From Gentiana macrophylla (Eukaryota > Streptophyta > Magnoliopsida > Gentianales > Gentianaceae): a stretch of 64,000 nucleotides of DNA. Below the pieces are notes generated by a model. It was given only the letters and a program-made list of their open reading frames with translations, did not search any database and was not told the origin of the DNA. The position numbers and the translations under genes were made by a program. The stretch covers positions 20,448 to 84,447 of the forward strand of contig JAOBSW010000027.1 in assembly GCA_026214975.1 (NCBI GenBank), in the 5' to 3' direction. The first letter of the stretch is position 1; every line of letters begins with the position of its first letter. Positions 22,400-34,025 of the stretch are shown piece by piece.

Positions 22400-25214
22400 A
22401 TTCCTTCACTATTTAAACTGGGAAGATCTTTGAAATTCCCAATTTGTCTAGTAGAAAGAGAAAATGGGTGCATCTAAGGCCTTGGTAAGAATATCAGCTA
22501 CTTGTTCTTTTGTGTTTACTGGAAGAAGTTTAACAAGTCTTAATTTGACTTTGTCTCTCACAACATGGCAGTCCATTTCAATATGTTTTTTCTTCATGAA
22601 AGACTGGGTTATGAGCAATGTGCATTACACTGGCATTGTCACAAAATAACACAGCAGGCAACTGAAATGGAACCTGCAAGTCTTGTAGTATATAAATCAG
22701 CCACTGGATTTCACAAACTGCATTTTCCATAGCCATGTACTCTGTCTCTAATGAGCTTCCAGCTATAGTTGTTTGTTTCTTGGCCTTCCAAGAGATTGGA
22801 GCATCTCCTAGAAACATCATATAACCTGATACTGATCTTCTTGTTTCAGGACAACCAGCTCAATCACAGTCTGTAAAACCTTTAAGTACAAGGTTGTTGT
22901 CTGTTGGGGATAAGATTCCTCGACCAGGATTAGTTTCAAATACCTCAGTAACGTATAAGCTTCCTTCATGTGATTTTCGAGATCGTTGTCCAAAATTGAC
23001 TCACCACTTGAATCGCAAAGGCAAAATGCAGTCCGTGAAGGTAAGATAGATAAGTTTGCCCACTAAGGATCTGTAAGCAGTGTTATCGTCCAACATGGGT
23101 GAATCACCATGCTGTAAAGTTGGCTTAGACTTCATAGTGTCTTAGCAAGTTTTGCTCCCAAAAATTCATATTCTTCTAAGAGATTAAAGGTGTATTTTAT
23201 TTGAGAAATTGATATACATGCATATGTCCTAGCAGTTTCAATGCCTAGAAAATATCTCAATTTTCCAAGATCCTTAATAGTGAATTGCTTGTGTAGGGCA
23301 TCCTTGATCTGTTGAATCAACTTCTCATTGGGGCTTGCTGCTATGATGTCATCTACATAGACCAGCAAAGAAATAAAGGACTGTCCTTACCCTTTTGTGA
23401 ATAAACTATGGTCATTTTTGGATTGAATGAATCCTTGACCCTCTAAGGATTCAATCAACTTGCAATTCAATTGTCTGCTGGCTTGTTTGAGGCCATATAA
23501 TGACTTAGTAAGTCTGCAAACTTGATTTGGTTTAGTTGTTGCACAACCTGAGGGTAACTTCATGTATACTTCTTCATGTAAATATCCATGTAGAAAGGTA
23601 GTGTTGACATCCATCTGATGGAGATGCCAATTAGTGGTTGCTGCTGCTGCAAGTATCGCTTTAACTGTAGTGATCTTGGCAACAGGTGAGAAAGTTTCTT
23701 GATAATCAATACCATATGTTTAAGTGTAGCCTTTTGTTACTAGTCTAGCTTTATATCTCTCTACTGAACTATCAAGGTTGTATTTGATTCTGTACACCTA
23801 TTTGCACCCAATGGGTTTTTTTTTCTGGGGGCAGATAAACTATTTATCATGTATGAGTCTTTTGTAGAGTTTCAATCTCTTTTCGCATTGCTTCTTTTCA
23901 TTCATCATGCTTGATAACTTGATTGTAAGTCTTAGGCTCTTTAACAGCATCAATAGCTTTAATGAGTCTAGCATAGTCTGCTGATAGGTTTTCCAGGTTC
24001 ATGACCTCACTCAGCAGGTGTGGGGTCTGCTGAACATTATGAGCACTGTCTTGATAAAAAGTTGGTGATTTTTTTTTCTTGTGGACCTTCTTAATTGTGT
24101 GGGTTCATGTGCCTAATTAACTGGTGCATGCTCTTCATTAGATGCCTCACCTGCAGCTGATCATATGTCTGGCTGGTCTGCTGAGTCATTCAGAAGATCA
24201 TAAAAAATGTCCATTATTGGTAAAGGAACGGGCATGTCAGCAAGATGTCTAGCACTTCCTAATACCTGTTGAAATAGAGGAAGATAAGTCTCATGGAATT
24301 GAGTATTTCTAGCAACAAACATGTCTTTGTTGGAAATATCTAAAAGAATAGCACCCTTGGACGTATTTGAATTCCTAAGATGGACACAAGTTCTACATCT
24401 TGAGTCAAATTTTGTCATCTATTGCAGAAGTGTGCAAGAAAACACAAAGCAACCGAAAACCTTAAACACATAATAGTCTGGTTTAGTGCCATAAAGCATC
24501 TCATGTGGAGTGCTTTCTTTCAACAGTGGTGTAAGTGTCGCATTAATTAAATTTTCAACATGTAAAAGACTGAAACCCCAATATTCAATGGGTAAATTAC
24601 TTTGGAACCTCAGTCCCCTGGCAATATTCAGCAGATGCTGATGTTTCCTTCCAACAATACCATTATGTCTAGGTGTTCTGACACATGATGTCTGATGTAT
24701 GATGCCCTGTTAAGAATAAAAATCAGTGAGCTGGAACTCACTCCATTACCAGACCTGATAACTTTGATAACTTTGTGAAATTGAGTAGAAACGAATTTAA
24801 CAAAGGATTTAACAAGGTCAGAAGCTTCAGATTTATGCCTCATAAGAAATTAAAACCCAAGTAAATCTAGAGAAGTCATCTACAACAGTTAAGAAATATT
24901 GTTGTCCATTGCCAGTATGTTGTCTTAAGGGACCCCAAATATCTATGTGAACAAGATCAAATATAGCATTCACAACAGTAGTGCTCAAAGGAAAGGGATT
25001 TTTCTTCAGTTTAGTCATAGGTTAAACATAACAAAGATCATGATTAGAAAATTTGACATCAGCAGACTATGTACTAATGACTTGCATTCTCTTATCTGGC
25101 AAGTGTCCTAGTCTGTAATGCCATAAAAGAGCATCATCTAATCTATCAGACAAAGTATGATTTTCTACAACATTGAAACAGGCAGTCTTATTAGTTGATC
25201 CATGACATAGAGTC
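22400..25214 (-). pseudogene. Copia-B integrase, reverse transcriptase and RNase H
   Basis: From right to left on the minus strand: gag-preintegrase and integrase (LWHYRLGHLPDKRMQVI near 25090; NPFPLSTTVVNAIFDLVHID at 24833-25018; VVDDFSRFTWV), the post-integrase segment (24161-24418), RT fingers (DVNTTFLHGYLHEEVYM and SLYGLKQASRQL, 23387-23614), the catalytic LVYVDDIIA with FTIKDLGKLRYFLGIE (23132-23368), and RNase H (APISWKAKKQTTIAGSSLET, 22578-22820). YVDD is present, unlike in Copia-A. Stops and frameshifts lie between the blocks, so the polyprotein is dead. Confidence 0.9.
25210..25214. repeat. Target site duplication of the Gypsy element, left copy
   Basis: GAGTC, repeated at 38416-38420. 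Removing the Gypsy element and one copy restores continuous Copia-B sequence. Confidence 0.95.
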
Positions 25215-26730
25215 TGTTAAGGGTGAATTTATACGATTTATAACGCTATATTCTATGGTATTTTCCCCCGTATTTGTATTAATTTGCATAAGAAACGAGT
25301 GTTTAATGGAAATATTGAGTAAGTGAGCTTCTAAATAAGTTATTCGTAATATTGGTTGATTTTGGTGCTTTTAATATGATTTTATGATTAGTTGGACATT
25401 ATTACATTTTGTGATGTTTTTATGTTTTATAGATACATGTTTGAGGCACAAGAGATGATCAAAAGCTTATTAAGTTCAAGTTAATTGATGATAAAAGAGA
25501 TAATGGAGGAATGACTTAGAGAAAAAAAAAGAGATAAAGATCAAGGAATCACAATTGATCAACTCGAACAGCGCCCGTGTCTCCGGCCCAGAGTGGGACG
25601 GGCGTTTGATAAAGCAGACGGGCGCCCAGAGGAGCGATTTTGATATTGAGAGTTTGACGCCGCTCGAACGGGCAGGCCTCAAGCGATCAGATCTATATGG
25701 ACGGGCATTCAGGAGAGCGGACGAGCGTCCATCGACCGACTTTGTGAAACCGACTTCAAAATCTATATATAGCAGCTGTTTTCTCCACCTAGGAGATACG
25801 ATATATACACATTATTCGAAACCCTAAACCTAGGGGCGGCTTTAGGCTGCGTCTTTCTTCCTTTTATTCCAGTTTTTATGCACTTTAGATCTAAGTAAAA
25901 TTAGTTACTTTTATGCACTGTTTCTGCAAATTTGAGTTGCTGAGGATGTTCAGAAGCTAAAAGCTTCATCAAACGAGTATTGTGAAGCCATCCAACGATT
26001 GTTGATTTCGTTTTCATCGATTATACTGTGAGTTTTTATTAAAGGTTGTTTCTCTATTCATGTTTATTATGTTTAATTGCTTTTATATCGGAAGATTTGC
26101 ATGTGTTGATTGTTTATTGTTGATGGAAATCTCTATAAACCGTAGATCACCATGAATAGGAATAGTATTTGAATCTATCCTAACGGAAGTTAATAGGTTT
26201 AATGGCTAGATTATAAACATAAGGTTACACCTTTGGTTAGAAAACGCGTTAATCTTGCATTCGAAGATAATGGATTAATAGATGAACTTTCTAAGGAACT
26301 AGGGTTCATGTTTAGATAAGGTGAATCACAACCTAGATAAAAACCACAATATAATCGAGATAGGAAATCAATGCTTGTTGGATAGGTGGATCAATCCTCG
26401 TTTGGCTCGTTAAACATTAAATTTAAATCCTTGAAACTTGAATTTGTTTAGTTAGTTCACTTTTATTTGCATCTTAGATTAGTTTAGTTAAAGGTTCGCA
26501 ACCCGTATTCTTCCTAGCTTTGGATTGTATCCTCTGTCTAGCTTTATTTCCAGTTTTGTTCGCTGTTTAGTTTAGTTTCGTGACATAGTTTAGGTTAGAC
26601 AAAAACTAGGGTTAGCAATCGCCAGTTCCCCGTAAGATCGACCCGGCATTAACCACTATTACTACGATTCTTATACTTGAGGTTAACCGGATTATTACTT
26701 GTTTGTTTTGTGTTAATAAAATCCGTGACA
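25215..26730 (+). repeat. Gypsy 5' LTR
   Basis: A TG...CA LTR of 1516 bp. A TATA box (CTATATATAG) lies at 25763-25772, preceded by GC-rich GGACG/CGTCC motifs at 25566-25735. The U5 phrase GTAAGATCGACCCGGCATTA is at about 26631. The part from 25847 onward is repeated in the 3' LTR at 37530-38415 with about nine substitutions. Confidence 0.93.
25763..25772 (+). promoter_or_regulatory. LTR TATA box
   Basis: CTATATATAG in the U3/R part of the 5' LTR, about 30 bp after the last GGACGAGCGTCC motif (25720-25731). It is the likely start for the genomic RNA. Confidence 0.6.
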
Positions 26731-26736
26731 AGTTTT

Positions 26737-26754
26737 TGGCGCCGTTGCCGGGGA
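26737..26754 (+). promoter_or_regulatory. Primer-binding site, tRNA-Asp type
   Basis: TGGCGCCGTTGCCGGGGA lies six bases after the 5' LTR. Its complement matches the 3' end of plant tRNA-Asp(GTC), the primer known for Athila-like elements. Confidence 0.88.
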
Positions 26755-27332
26755 ACTGGACGGTTGTCTAGTTTTTGTTTTTCGTTTTTTTTTTTATTTC
26801 GTTTTAAATTCCTGTTTTTAGTTGATAATTGTTTTAGGTAGTTGTTAAGTAGATAATTAGGGTTTAGTTAGGGTTTAAGACCATCCCTTAGTAGTCTTCC
26901 TTTGAGATTTGATCGTCTTTCTTTCTGTTTTTCTGTCTTTCTGTCTTACCTCCTTTTCTTTTCTGCAAATTTCTGCTTCTGTTCTAGTTTTCCCGCGCTA
27001 CCAAACGGGCGTCTGGATATCTTGGACGCCCGTCCGCTGGAAAATCATCAATTATGATCTGTTTTTATTCACTTAGATGAGCGTCCATAAGATTTGGACG
27101 CCCGTTCAAGTATTCTGCCTTTCAGACGAGCGTTTGGACCACTAAACGCCCGTCCAGTCCTAATTCCACCCGGACGCCCGTCCAAACCCTTGGACATCCG
27201 TCTGGCCCCTTTTTCTTCAATAATTTTGTTTCCTTCTTCTTTATTTTTCTTTTCTTTAGGTTTTTAATTTTTAGTTTAGACTTTTAATTTCTTAGTTTTT
27301 AGGCTTCGTTTCACTTGTTTTTGGTCCGGTTT
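26755..27332 (+). other. Gypsy 5' leader with GGACG-CGTCC motif cluster
   Basis: A T-rich leader of about 580 bp between the primer site and gag. From about 27003 to 27203 it carries roughly eight versions of an imperfect palindrome, GGACGCCCGTCC, several of them exact. The same motif recurs in the LTR (25566-25735) and before the 468-aa ORF (34228-34432). Confidence 0.7.
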
Positions 27333-28250
27333 ATGCAAACTCGGAGTCAAAAGGGACCGTTATTATACACCCCTGACCCAGAGCGAACCGTAGTCCGGCC
27401 GAACAGGCGGATTTTCCGCTTCTGCGGTTTCGCGCATGTGAGCCAAGCAAGATATTGAAGATCAACTAGCAAAGGAAATCACTGATTTTGTGATAATGGC
27501 CGCTAATAATAGACGTACGTTGGCAGACTACGCCATGCCAGGTGAAGTCAAAGTCAACCCGGCTATTGTTATCCCAGCCATTACCGCACAAACCTTTGAG
27601 CTAAAGCCGGGACTTATCCAGATGATGCAGCACGCATCAATTTTTCATGGCTATCAGTCAGAGAATCCGCATACCCACTTACATACGTTCTTAGAGATAT
27701 GCGGTACTACCCGCATCCAAGGAGTAAGTGAAGATGCTATCAAGCTAAAACTTTTTCCATTTTCTCTGAAAGGAGAGGCTAAAGAGTGGTACACCTCTCT
27801 CCCCTCTGAATCCATCACCACCTGGGCAGAACTCGAAAAGGAGTTCTTGAGTCAATATTTTCCACCTTCAAAGACAGCCCAGTGTTTAAATGAAATATTC
27901 ACTTTCTATCAGAAAGAGAATGAATCCTTCTTCGAATGTTGGAAGAAATTCAAGTCTCTTCTTAGAGAGTGTTCCCACCATGGCTTGCCACTGGAAAGGC
28001 AAGTCAACACCTTCTTTAGTGGATTGACCAAGCTTACCAAAGGCATGGTCAATAGTTCTTCTGGTGGGGCATTTCTGAAAAAAAACACCTGAAGAGGGAT
28101 GGGCATTGTTTGAGGACATTGCAAAGTATAACTATGCCCCCACTTATCAAGAAATCCAAGGACCTCCTCCTCCCAAGGTTGAGGAAGTCAATTTGCAAAG
28201 TTTGATCGCCATGCTGCAGGCTGCATGGCAACACCTCAAGTTTCAAATCC
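27333..28250 (+). pseudogene. Gypsy gag (frameshifted)
   Basis: Gag starts at ATG 27333 with MQTRSQKGPLLYTPDPE, shifts frame near 27415, and the main frame runs from 27490 to 28092. That part holds RTLADYAMPG, FELKPGLIQMMQHASIF, HTHLHTFLEICGTTRIQGVS and LKLFPFSLKGEAKEWYTSLP, the conserved core of plant Gypsy retrotransposon gag. A run of eight A near 28078 shifts the frame again; the next frame (TPEEGWALFEDIAKYNYAP) continues gag to a stop at 28252. Gag would form the virus-like particle. It cannot be made whole here. Confidence 0.9.
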
Positions 28251-28402
28251 GATAAATCAAACTTTTTTTCCACAGAACCCTCGGGTTCAGATCGCTAAAA
28301 TCGTTGTCCGACCGCCATATGAATGACCAGTGTCAATTTAATCCCCATGCACCTTATCAAGTGAATGATGTTCATGATTATGGACAGTACAACCAAGTCA
28401 CA

Positions 28403-28444
28403 TGTCAGAATTGTGACTAGGTGGGGCACACTTCTAGATTCTGT
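28403..28444 (+). pseudogene. Gag zinc knuckle with in-frame stop
   Basis: The CCHC knuckle reads C-Q-N-C-D-stop-V-G-H-T-S-R-F-C, with TAG at 28418-28420 in the position between the second cysteine and the histidine. All four metal ligands are otherwise kept. It binds RNA during packaging in working elements. Confidence 0.88.
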
Positions 28445-29399
28445 CCTATGAACGGGCAGAATGCTGAAGTGAATGCATTCTATGGCCAGAACAATCAAAG
28501 GTTCAATCAGTTTTCTGGCCAGAATAATTTTCAAAACCAAGGGTTTAGTCAACCTTCAAGTTTTCATCCTAATTCTAATTTTAATTGAATCAAAATTTCA
28601 ATAGAAACCCTGGTTTTAATCGTAACAAAATTCAAATTTTTCCAATCCTACTCAAAGGTTCAATCGTAATTGGCCCGCCAATTCTAATTCTATGATCCAA
28701 AGTCGGCCCAACCAAATTTTATTCTCCAAATTTCCAAAACTCTCAAGGCCCTCCCAATCTACCAATCTTGAAGCTAAGTTGGAGGAGCAAAGTAGATCAA
28801 TGAAGAATCTTGAGAGACAAATTGGGCAACTGGTGAACAGTTAGCTTTAGACCCCCAGGCGTTGCCGCCCGATTTCACGAGAAGAATCCAAGGGTGGTCA
28901 AGTTGCTCAGCCGACTTGAACAAAGGCCCATGTATCGACCTCGTGCCATAAATTCAATACGGTAAAGAGGAGGCCGGTGCAATGAATCGAGGAGTGGTAC
29001 TCAAGTTAGTGGTCCTTCCCATCGTGAAACCACTAGCCCTCCTCGCCATTGATAAGGCAGAGGGGAAGCCGAGCACTACACACCTCAATCTGCAGAAGAG
29101 AAAACTCAGGTGGTGATCCCGAGAGGTGAAGAAGTTGGTGATCCTCAAGTGGTGATCCTCGAGGACTGAAAAAAGAAGTTAAAGTCGAGGTCGATCCCGA
29201 CTACAAAAAAATCTGAAAAATCTGCTCGATGGAAAGATCTGGAAGACAAAGTCGTAAGTGCATCCTCAAAGAAAGTCTTTTTCGAGAGTGACCTTAAAAG
29301 CTTCCATTTCCACCGAGAAAGAGCAACATTCCTTAAGTGAGGACAAAAAGTACTAAAAGTCTTTGAACCTTTTGAAGAATACTGTAAATCTTCCATTAT

Positions 29400-29860
29400 C
29401 GTAAGTCTTGGTCGAGATGCCTAAGTATACAAAATTCATCAAGGATGTTGTGTCTTGAAAAAGTTAGTTGCAGCATGGAAAGGCAAATTGGTGAGGATTG
29501 CTCCATGATTAATTATGAAAACTTACCAAATAAAAGAGGTGACCTGGCAAGTTCGTCGTTTACGGTGTTAATGGGAGGTCTAGTCTTCCCTAATTCTTTG
29601 TGTGATCTAGGTGCCTCTATAAGTCTTATGCCAATGTCTCAGATGCAAACAACTAGGTTTACAAAGCCTTCTAGAACCACTACTATGAGTTTGCAATTAC
29701 TGATAGATCTTCTAAGAAAGCTTCAGGGATCCTGAAAGATGTTTTGGTTCAGATTGATAGATTTACATTTCCAGTTGATTGGTATGTTTTAGATATGGAG
29801 AAAGATGAAAACGTCCCCTTGATTCTTGGAAGACCTTTCTTATCTACTATTTAGAGCCCT
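29400..29860 (+). pseudogene. Gypsy aspartic protease
   Basis: The active-site phrase CDLGASISLMPMS lies at 29601-29639, the CDLGAS form usual for Athila-like proteases. A later block reads VLDMEKDENVPLILGRPFL (about 29788-29845), the conserved C-terminal protease motif ending in LGRPFL. The two blocks are in different frames and a TAG follows, so the enzyme is lost. Confidence 0.88.
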
Positions 29861-29883
29861 CATCGATAAGTGATGGTGGGCAA

Positions 29884-30243
29884 GTGACTATCCGAGTTGG
29901 TGATCAAGAGGTGAGTTACAATGTCTTAAAGTCCATTCAAGTACCCTCTGGCCCTCCAACCGGCTTTTCCATTGATTATATGACGGATGATTTCACCGAT
30001 TATATGGATAAGCAAGTCATGGCTGTAGAAGCGGAATACGAACGATTGGTTGCCAACCTAAATACTCATGGTGTGGTTAATCTAGATCAATTAGCAGCTG
30101 ATTTCGAGGAAGAATTGTTGGAAGGAGAAGCTTTGGCAGTGGGACCACAGAGTAAACTCAGTGATATTGAGTTGAAAAGTGGAGATCTCAAGTCGAGTTT
30201 AGAAGACCCCCCCTGCAGATTTGGTGTTGAAGCCGTTGCCTAA
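29884..30243 (+). pseudogene. Gypsy protease-reverse transcriptase linker
   Basis: An open 119-codon stretch (MTIRVGDQEVSYNVLKSIQV, acidic C-terminal half) lies between protease and RT. It begins with the TIRVGDQEV-type strand that ends the protease fold in related elements. The remainder is acidic and variable, as linkers in this branch are. The phrase PKHLKYLFLREGDKLP-like (30236-30280) then begins the RT N-terminus in another frame. Confidence 0.7.
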
Positions 30244-31735
30244 ACATCTTAAGTATTTGTTTTTAAGAGAAGGTGACAAGCTTCCTCCGATCATATCCGC
30301 CTAAGTTGTCTCGTTTAGAGGAGATGAAATTAATCAACGCCTTGAAACGAACGAAAAAGCCTTTGGATGGCGGTAGGAGATATCGGAGGATATCTCCGGA
30401 CATCTGATGCACAAGATCAAGACAAATGAGGGTGCGAAATGTGTTAGACTGACCCAGAGGAGGCTCAACCTCATATGCAAGAGGTGGTTAAGAAAGAAAT
30501 CATTAAACTTCCGGACATGGGAATCATTTATGCCATCGCCGATAGTGAATGGGTTTCCCAACTCAGGTAGTTCCCAAGAAAGGAGGAATTACGATTGAGA
30601 AGAATGAAGGAGAGGAAATAGCATTGAGACTTGCCACCTTTGGTTACTGAGTCCAGATCGATTATCGGAAGCTCAATGAGGTAACCATGAAAGATCACTT
30701 TCCTTCCATTCATTGATCGGATGCTTGAGCATCCGGGCGGGACACGATTCTATCGCTTTCTAGATGGCTATTCAGATACTTCCAAATACCCATAGATCCA
30801 AATTGACCAAGAAAAGACCACTTTTACCTTTATATGGTACATTCGCTTACAGGCGAATGCCATTTGGTCTCTGCAATGCCCCAGCTACATTTCAGAGATG
30901 TATGCTGGCTATCTTTGACGGGCTCGTAGAAAAATGTATGGAGATTTTTATGGACGATTTTTCGGTTTTTGGTCAGTCTTTTGATGATTCCCTTGACAAT
31001 CTTGATCAAGTGTTATCCAGATGTGTGGAAAAGAACTTAGTGCTCAATTGGGAAAAATGTCATTTCATGGTAGATGAAGGAATAGTTCTTGGCCACAAAA
31101 TCTCCGCCAAGGGTATAGAAGTTGACAGGGCGAAAGTAGAAGCTATCGAGAAGATGAGCTATCCCAAGAATGTGCGTGAAGTTAGAAGCTTTCTTGGACA
31201 TGTCGGTTTCTACAGAAGATTCATTCAAGACTTCTCCAAGATAGCCAAGCCCATGTCTACTTTACTAAAGGAAGACGTTGAGTTCAATTTTGATGAGAGC
31301 TGCAAGCAAGCGTTTGAGGAGCTTAAGGATCGTTTAATATCTGCTCCAATTCTTATATCGCCTTTGATCGGAATATACCTTTTGAGCTTATGCGCGACGA
31401 TCGAACTATGCGGTTGGTGCCGTTTCTAGGACAAAAGATCAAAGGAAATTCCAGCCTATCTATTACGCCGACCACACATTGAACCCTCTCAAGTTAACTA
31501 TACTACTACGAAAAGGAACCATCGCCCTAGTCTTTGCTATGGACAAGTTTCGAGTTACTTGTTAGGAGCTCAAGTGATCGTGGTGGTGATCACGCCGCTC
31601 ATGTATCTCGATGACTAAGAAAGAGGCTAAACCGCGCCATCGCGTTGGATACCGACCTACAAGAGTTTGACGCTCAAATTAAGGACAAAAAGGCGTTGAA
31701 AACGTAGTAGCCGATCACGTTTCTAGAATGTTAAG
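30236..31735 (+). pseudogene. Gypsy reverse transcriptase and RNase H
   Basis: RT motifs occur in order but in shifting frames: VVPKKGGITI (about 30565), IDYRKLNEVTMKDHFP (30657-30705), GYFQIPIDP (about 30768), then the frame 30764-31429 with YRRMPFGLCNAPATFQRCM, catalytic FMDDF at 30947-30961, KCHFMVDEGIVLGHKIS and FLGHVGFYRRFIQDFSKIA. RNase H follows to about 31735 with TYYYEKE-like and VADHVSRM-like pieces broken by indels. The catalytic DD pair survives. At least five lesions prevent translation. Confidence 0.9.
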
Positions 31736-31822
31736 TGAGGAAAAGGATGATCCAGATGATATAGATCTTTACTTTCCTCTAGAGAACATCATGCTAATAG
31801 ACGGTTGTCCTCCTGATGTTCC

Positions 31823-33422
31823 ATGGTATTCTTCCATTGTCAATTACCTTCATGCCCGATATCTCGATCCGGAAATGTCTTATCAGGAGAAGAAAAGTTC
31901 TTCTCTGATTTAAAATCTTTCGTTTGGGATGAACCTTATCTTTTTAAGATCTTTAAAGATGGTTTGCTGAGAAGATGTGTTCCCGAGTCTGAGCAACGGG
32001 ATATTATTGAGCAATGCCACAGTGGACCCACTGGAGGTCACTTTGGTCCGTGGAAAACCGTTGCTATGATCTTCCAATCCGGTTTCTATTGGCCTACGAT
32101 CTTTAAAGATACAGAAGCTTTCTGTAAAGCTTGTGATAGATGCCAACGAACCGGTACTCTGACGAGGCGTTTTGACATGCCTTTGAAGCCCATCCTAGAA
32201 TGCGAGGTCTTTGATGTATGGGGTAACGATTTTATGGGACCATTCCCATCATCTTGCGGTAATAAATACATCTTAGTCTGCGTAGACTACGTGTCTAAAT
32301 GGGTGGAGGCTCAAGCCACTCCTCCAAATGATCATAAGACAGTAATGAAATTTTTAAAGAAAAACATCTTCGTGAGGTTTGGATGTCCACGTGCCTTGAT
32401 CAGTGATGAAGGGACGCACTTCTGCAACCGACCCCTAGAAAAAGTCCTTGAAAAGTATGGTGTTCATCACAAAACTGGCACACCATATCATCCGATGACT
32501 AGTGGTCAGGTTGAAAGGAGCAACCAAAGCATTAAGAAAATCTCGAGAAAATAAAGTTATTGAGTCATAGAAAAGACTGGAGTTTGAAATTGGATGATGT
32601 ACTATGGGCATATAGAACCGCCTATAAGACCCCTATGGGTACATCTCCGTATCAAATGGTCTATGGAAAACCATGTCATCTGCCTGTCGAGTTAGAGCAT
32701 AGAGCTTATTGGGCTACAAAGTTTCTGAACTTTGATTCCCAATCTTGTGGGAGACATCGATCGCAATGCTTGATTGCATGAGTTGGACGATTCGCACTCC
32801 AGCCTATGAAAGTGCCAGGATTAGTAAAGATAAGATGAAGCTACTCCACGATGCTAAGATTAAGAAGAGAGAATTCCAAGTCGGAGAACAAGTTCTTCTA
32901 TACAATTCTAGGTTACATTTGTTTCCTGGAAAGTTGAGGACACGTTGGTACGGTCCCTTTGAAATTCTCCAAATCATTCCGGGAGGCGTTCTAGAACTTC
33001 GTGGTTATAGTGGCAAACCGTTTCGAGTGAATGGCCAAAGGTGCAAGCACTATATTGGTGAGCCTAAAGAGAAACCTTTGATTGTCTGTTGCCTCGATAT
33101 CCTCGGGTGTGGTGCTACGCAAGTCGAAGAATTCGATGAGTTTTCACCCAACCTGTTTTCAGAGGATGGCGGTAGTGGTCAATCTGAAGAAGTTCTAGCT
33201 AGTAGTTGGGATATGGAAGAATTGGAAAGGGAGCGTCAGTTGAAGCGTCATCAGAGGGCTCAGAGAATGAAGAGGTCAACCATGGGGAAGTTTAAGCGTA
33301 TTTGGAGAGCTATTAAAGGTTTTACCCCATGTGTTAGGTGTTGTTTCTGCAGCCAAACTGCTAACCAAAGTCTAGACGAGGTAGTGGCTGGCAGAAAGGT
33401 CAAATGGCCTGATCCAGGCTGA
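31823..33422 (+). pseudogene. Gypsy integrase
   Basis: The zinc-binding HHCC module is present: IEQCHSGPTGGHFG, then CKACDRCQRTG (32010-32155). The DDE core follows: VWGNDFMGPFPSSCGNKYIL, ISDEGTHFCNRPLEKVLEKY and GQVERSN, so both Asp and the Glu are kept. A shift near 32545 moves to [20 protein letters not shown] (32596 on), and another near 32740 to YESARISKDKMK and VLLYNSRLHLFPGKLRTRW, the C-terminal domain. The frame then continues about 110 residues to 33422 with a basic region and a cysteine cluster (CVRCCFCS). The long tail is unusual and unexplained. Confidence 0.9.
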
Positions 33423-33433
33423 GCTTAAACGGT

Positions 33434-33480
33434 GTCGAGCTACCGACCTTAAACAAAAGCGCCACTAGGAGGCATCCTAG
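33434..33480 (+). ncRNA. Twin RNA hairpin element, copy 1 (after pol)
   Basis: It begins 14 bases after the pol stop. Hairpin 1 is GTCG (33434-33437), loop AGCTAC, CGAC (33444-33447). Hairpin 2 is CTAGGA (33465-33470), loop GGCA, TCCTAG (33475-33480). The linker holds TTAAACAAAAGCGC. A second copy with the same plan and different stem bases lies at 34026-34075. No host RNA family is recognised; it is proposed as a cis-acting element of the Gypsy RNA. Confidence 0.6.
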
Positions 33481-33610
33481 ATATCCTTATATTAGATGTT
33501 TTTGTTTTGCTTTTGTAGTTTTAGAGTTTAAGTTTTAGTATTTAAGTTTAGCTTACTAAGTTTTTTTTTTTTTTTTGTGTATATCTGTCAGTTAGTTGTG
33601 CTTTCTAGAT

Positions 33611-34009
33611 ATGGATTACGGAGTTCTACCAGAGGAGTTACCTTTCCTTAGGAGGATCCCACTTATCACTGTAGATGATGGACCGGGAGGGACAATCGTT
33701 TTGCACGTAGATTTTGACATTAGTACCCGCGTCAAAACTGTCACCTATGTTCTCATTGTTCCCCGATGTTCGGGGAGTGGAGACTTCACTACTGAGGAGT
33801 TACAGGAGGCTCTAGGACGTCCGTACACGATCCTCAATGATCCGATGCTGACAGATTTAGCGCTAGTGCTGCAAGCTGAACATTTTCGAGGTGTTGATGT
33901 AGCTGGTGAGGACTGGGGTTTACAAGATGAGTATGACTTCCCGCCGGCGATTGACATGCTCCGCCGTCTCATTCGAGTGATAGATTGGTCGGCCATTTAT
34001 GATGACTAG
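33611..34009 (+). CDS. Gypsy accessory ORF 1, 132 aa, unknown function
   Basis: An intact frame lies between pol and the internal promoter-like region. The first ATG in frame is 33611; the frame is open upstream to 33596 without another ATG. The product is acidic and starts MDYGVLPEELPFLRRIPLIT. It has alternating hydrophobic stretches (VTYVLIVP, TDLALVLQAEHF) that suggest a small folded domain, and ends DMLRRLIRVIDWSAIYDD. No signal peptide, membrane span, zinc finger or catalytic motif is evident. It is flanked by the two twin-hairpin copies, one about 130 bp before its ATG and one 16 bp after its stop. Staying open while gag-pol around it is riddled with stops is notable. Function is not assigned. 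Confidence 0.55.
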   Translation: MDYGVLPEELPFLRRIPLITVDDGPGGTIVLHVDFDISTRVKTVTYVLIVPRCSGSGDFTTEELQEALGRPYTILNDPMLTDLALVLQAEHFRGVDVAGEDWGLQDEYDFPPAIDMLRRLIRVIDWSAIYDD

Positions 34010-34025
34010 CGTTCTTAGGATATTT

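Noticed and set aside
28070..28092. A AAA AAC slippery heptamer at the end of the first gag frame
   Set aside because: A minus-one shift there leads into a frame without gag sequence. Gag continues in the plus-one frame, so the A run is best read as a simple indel.
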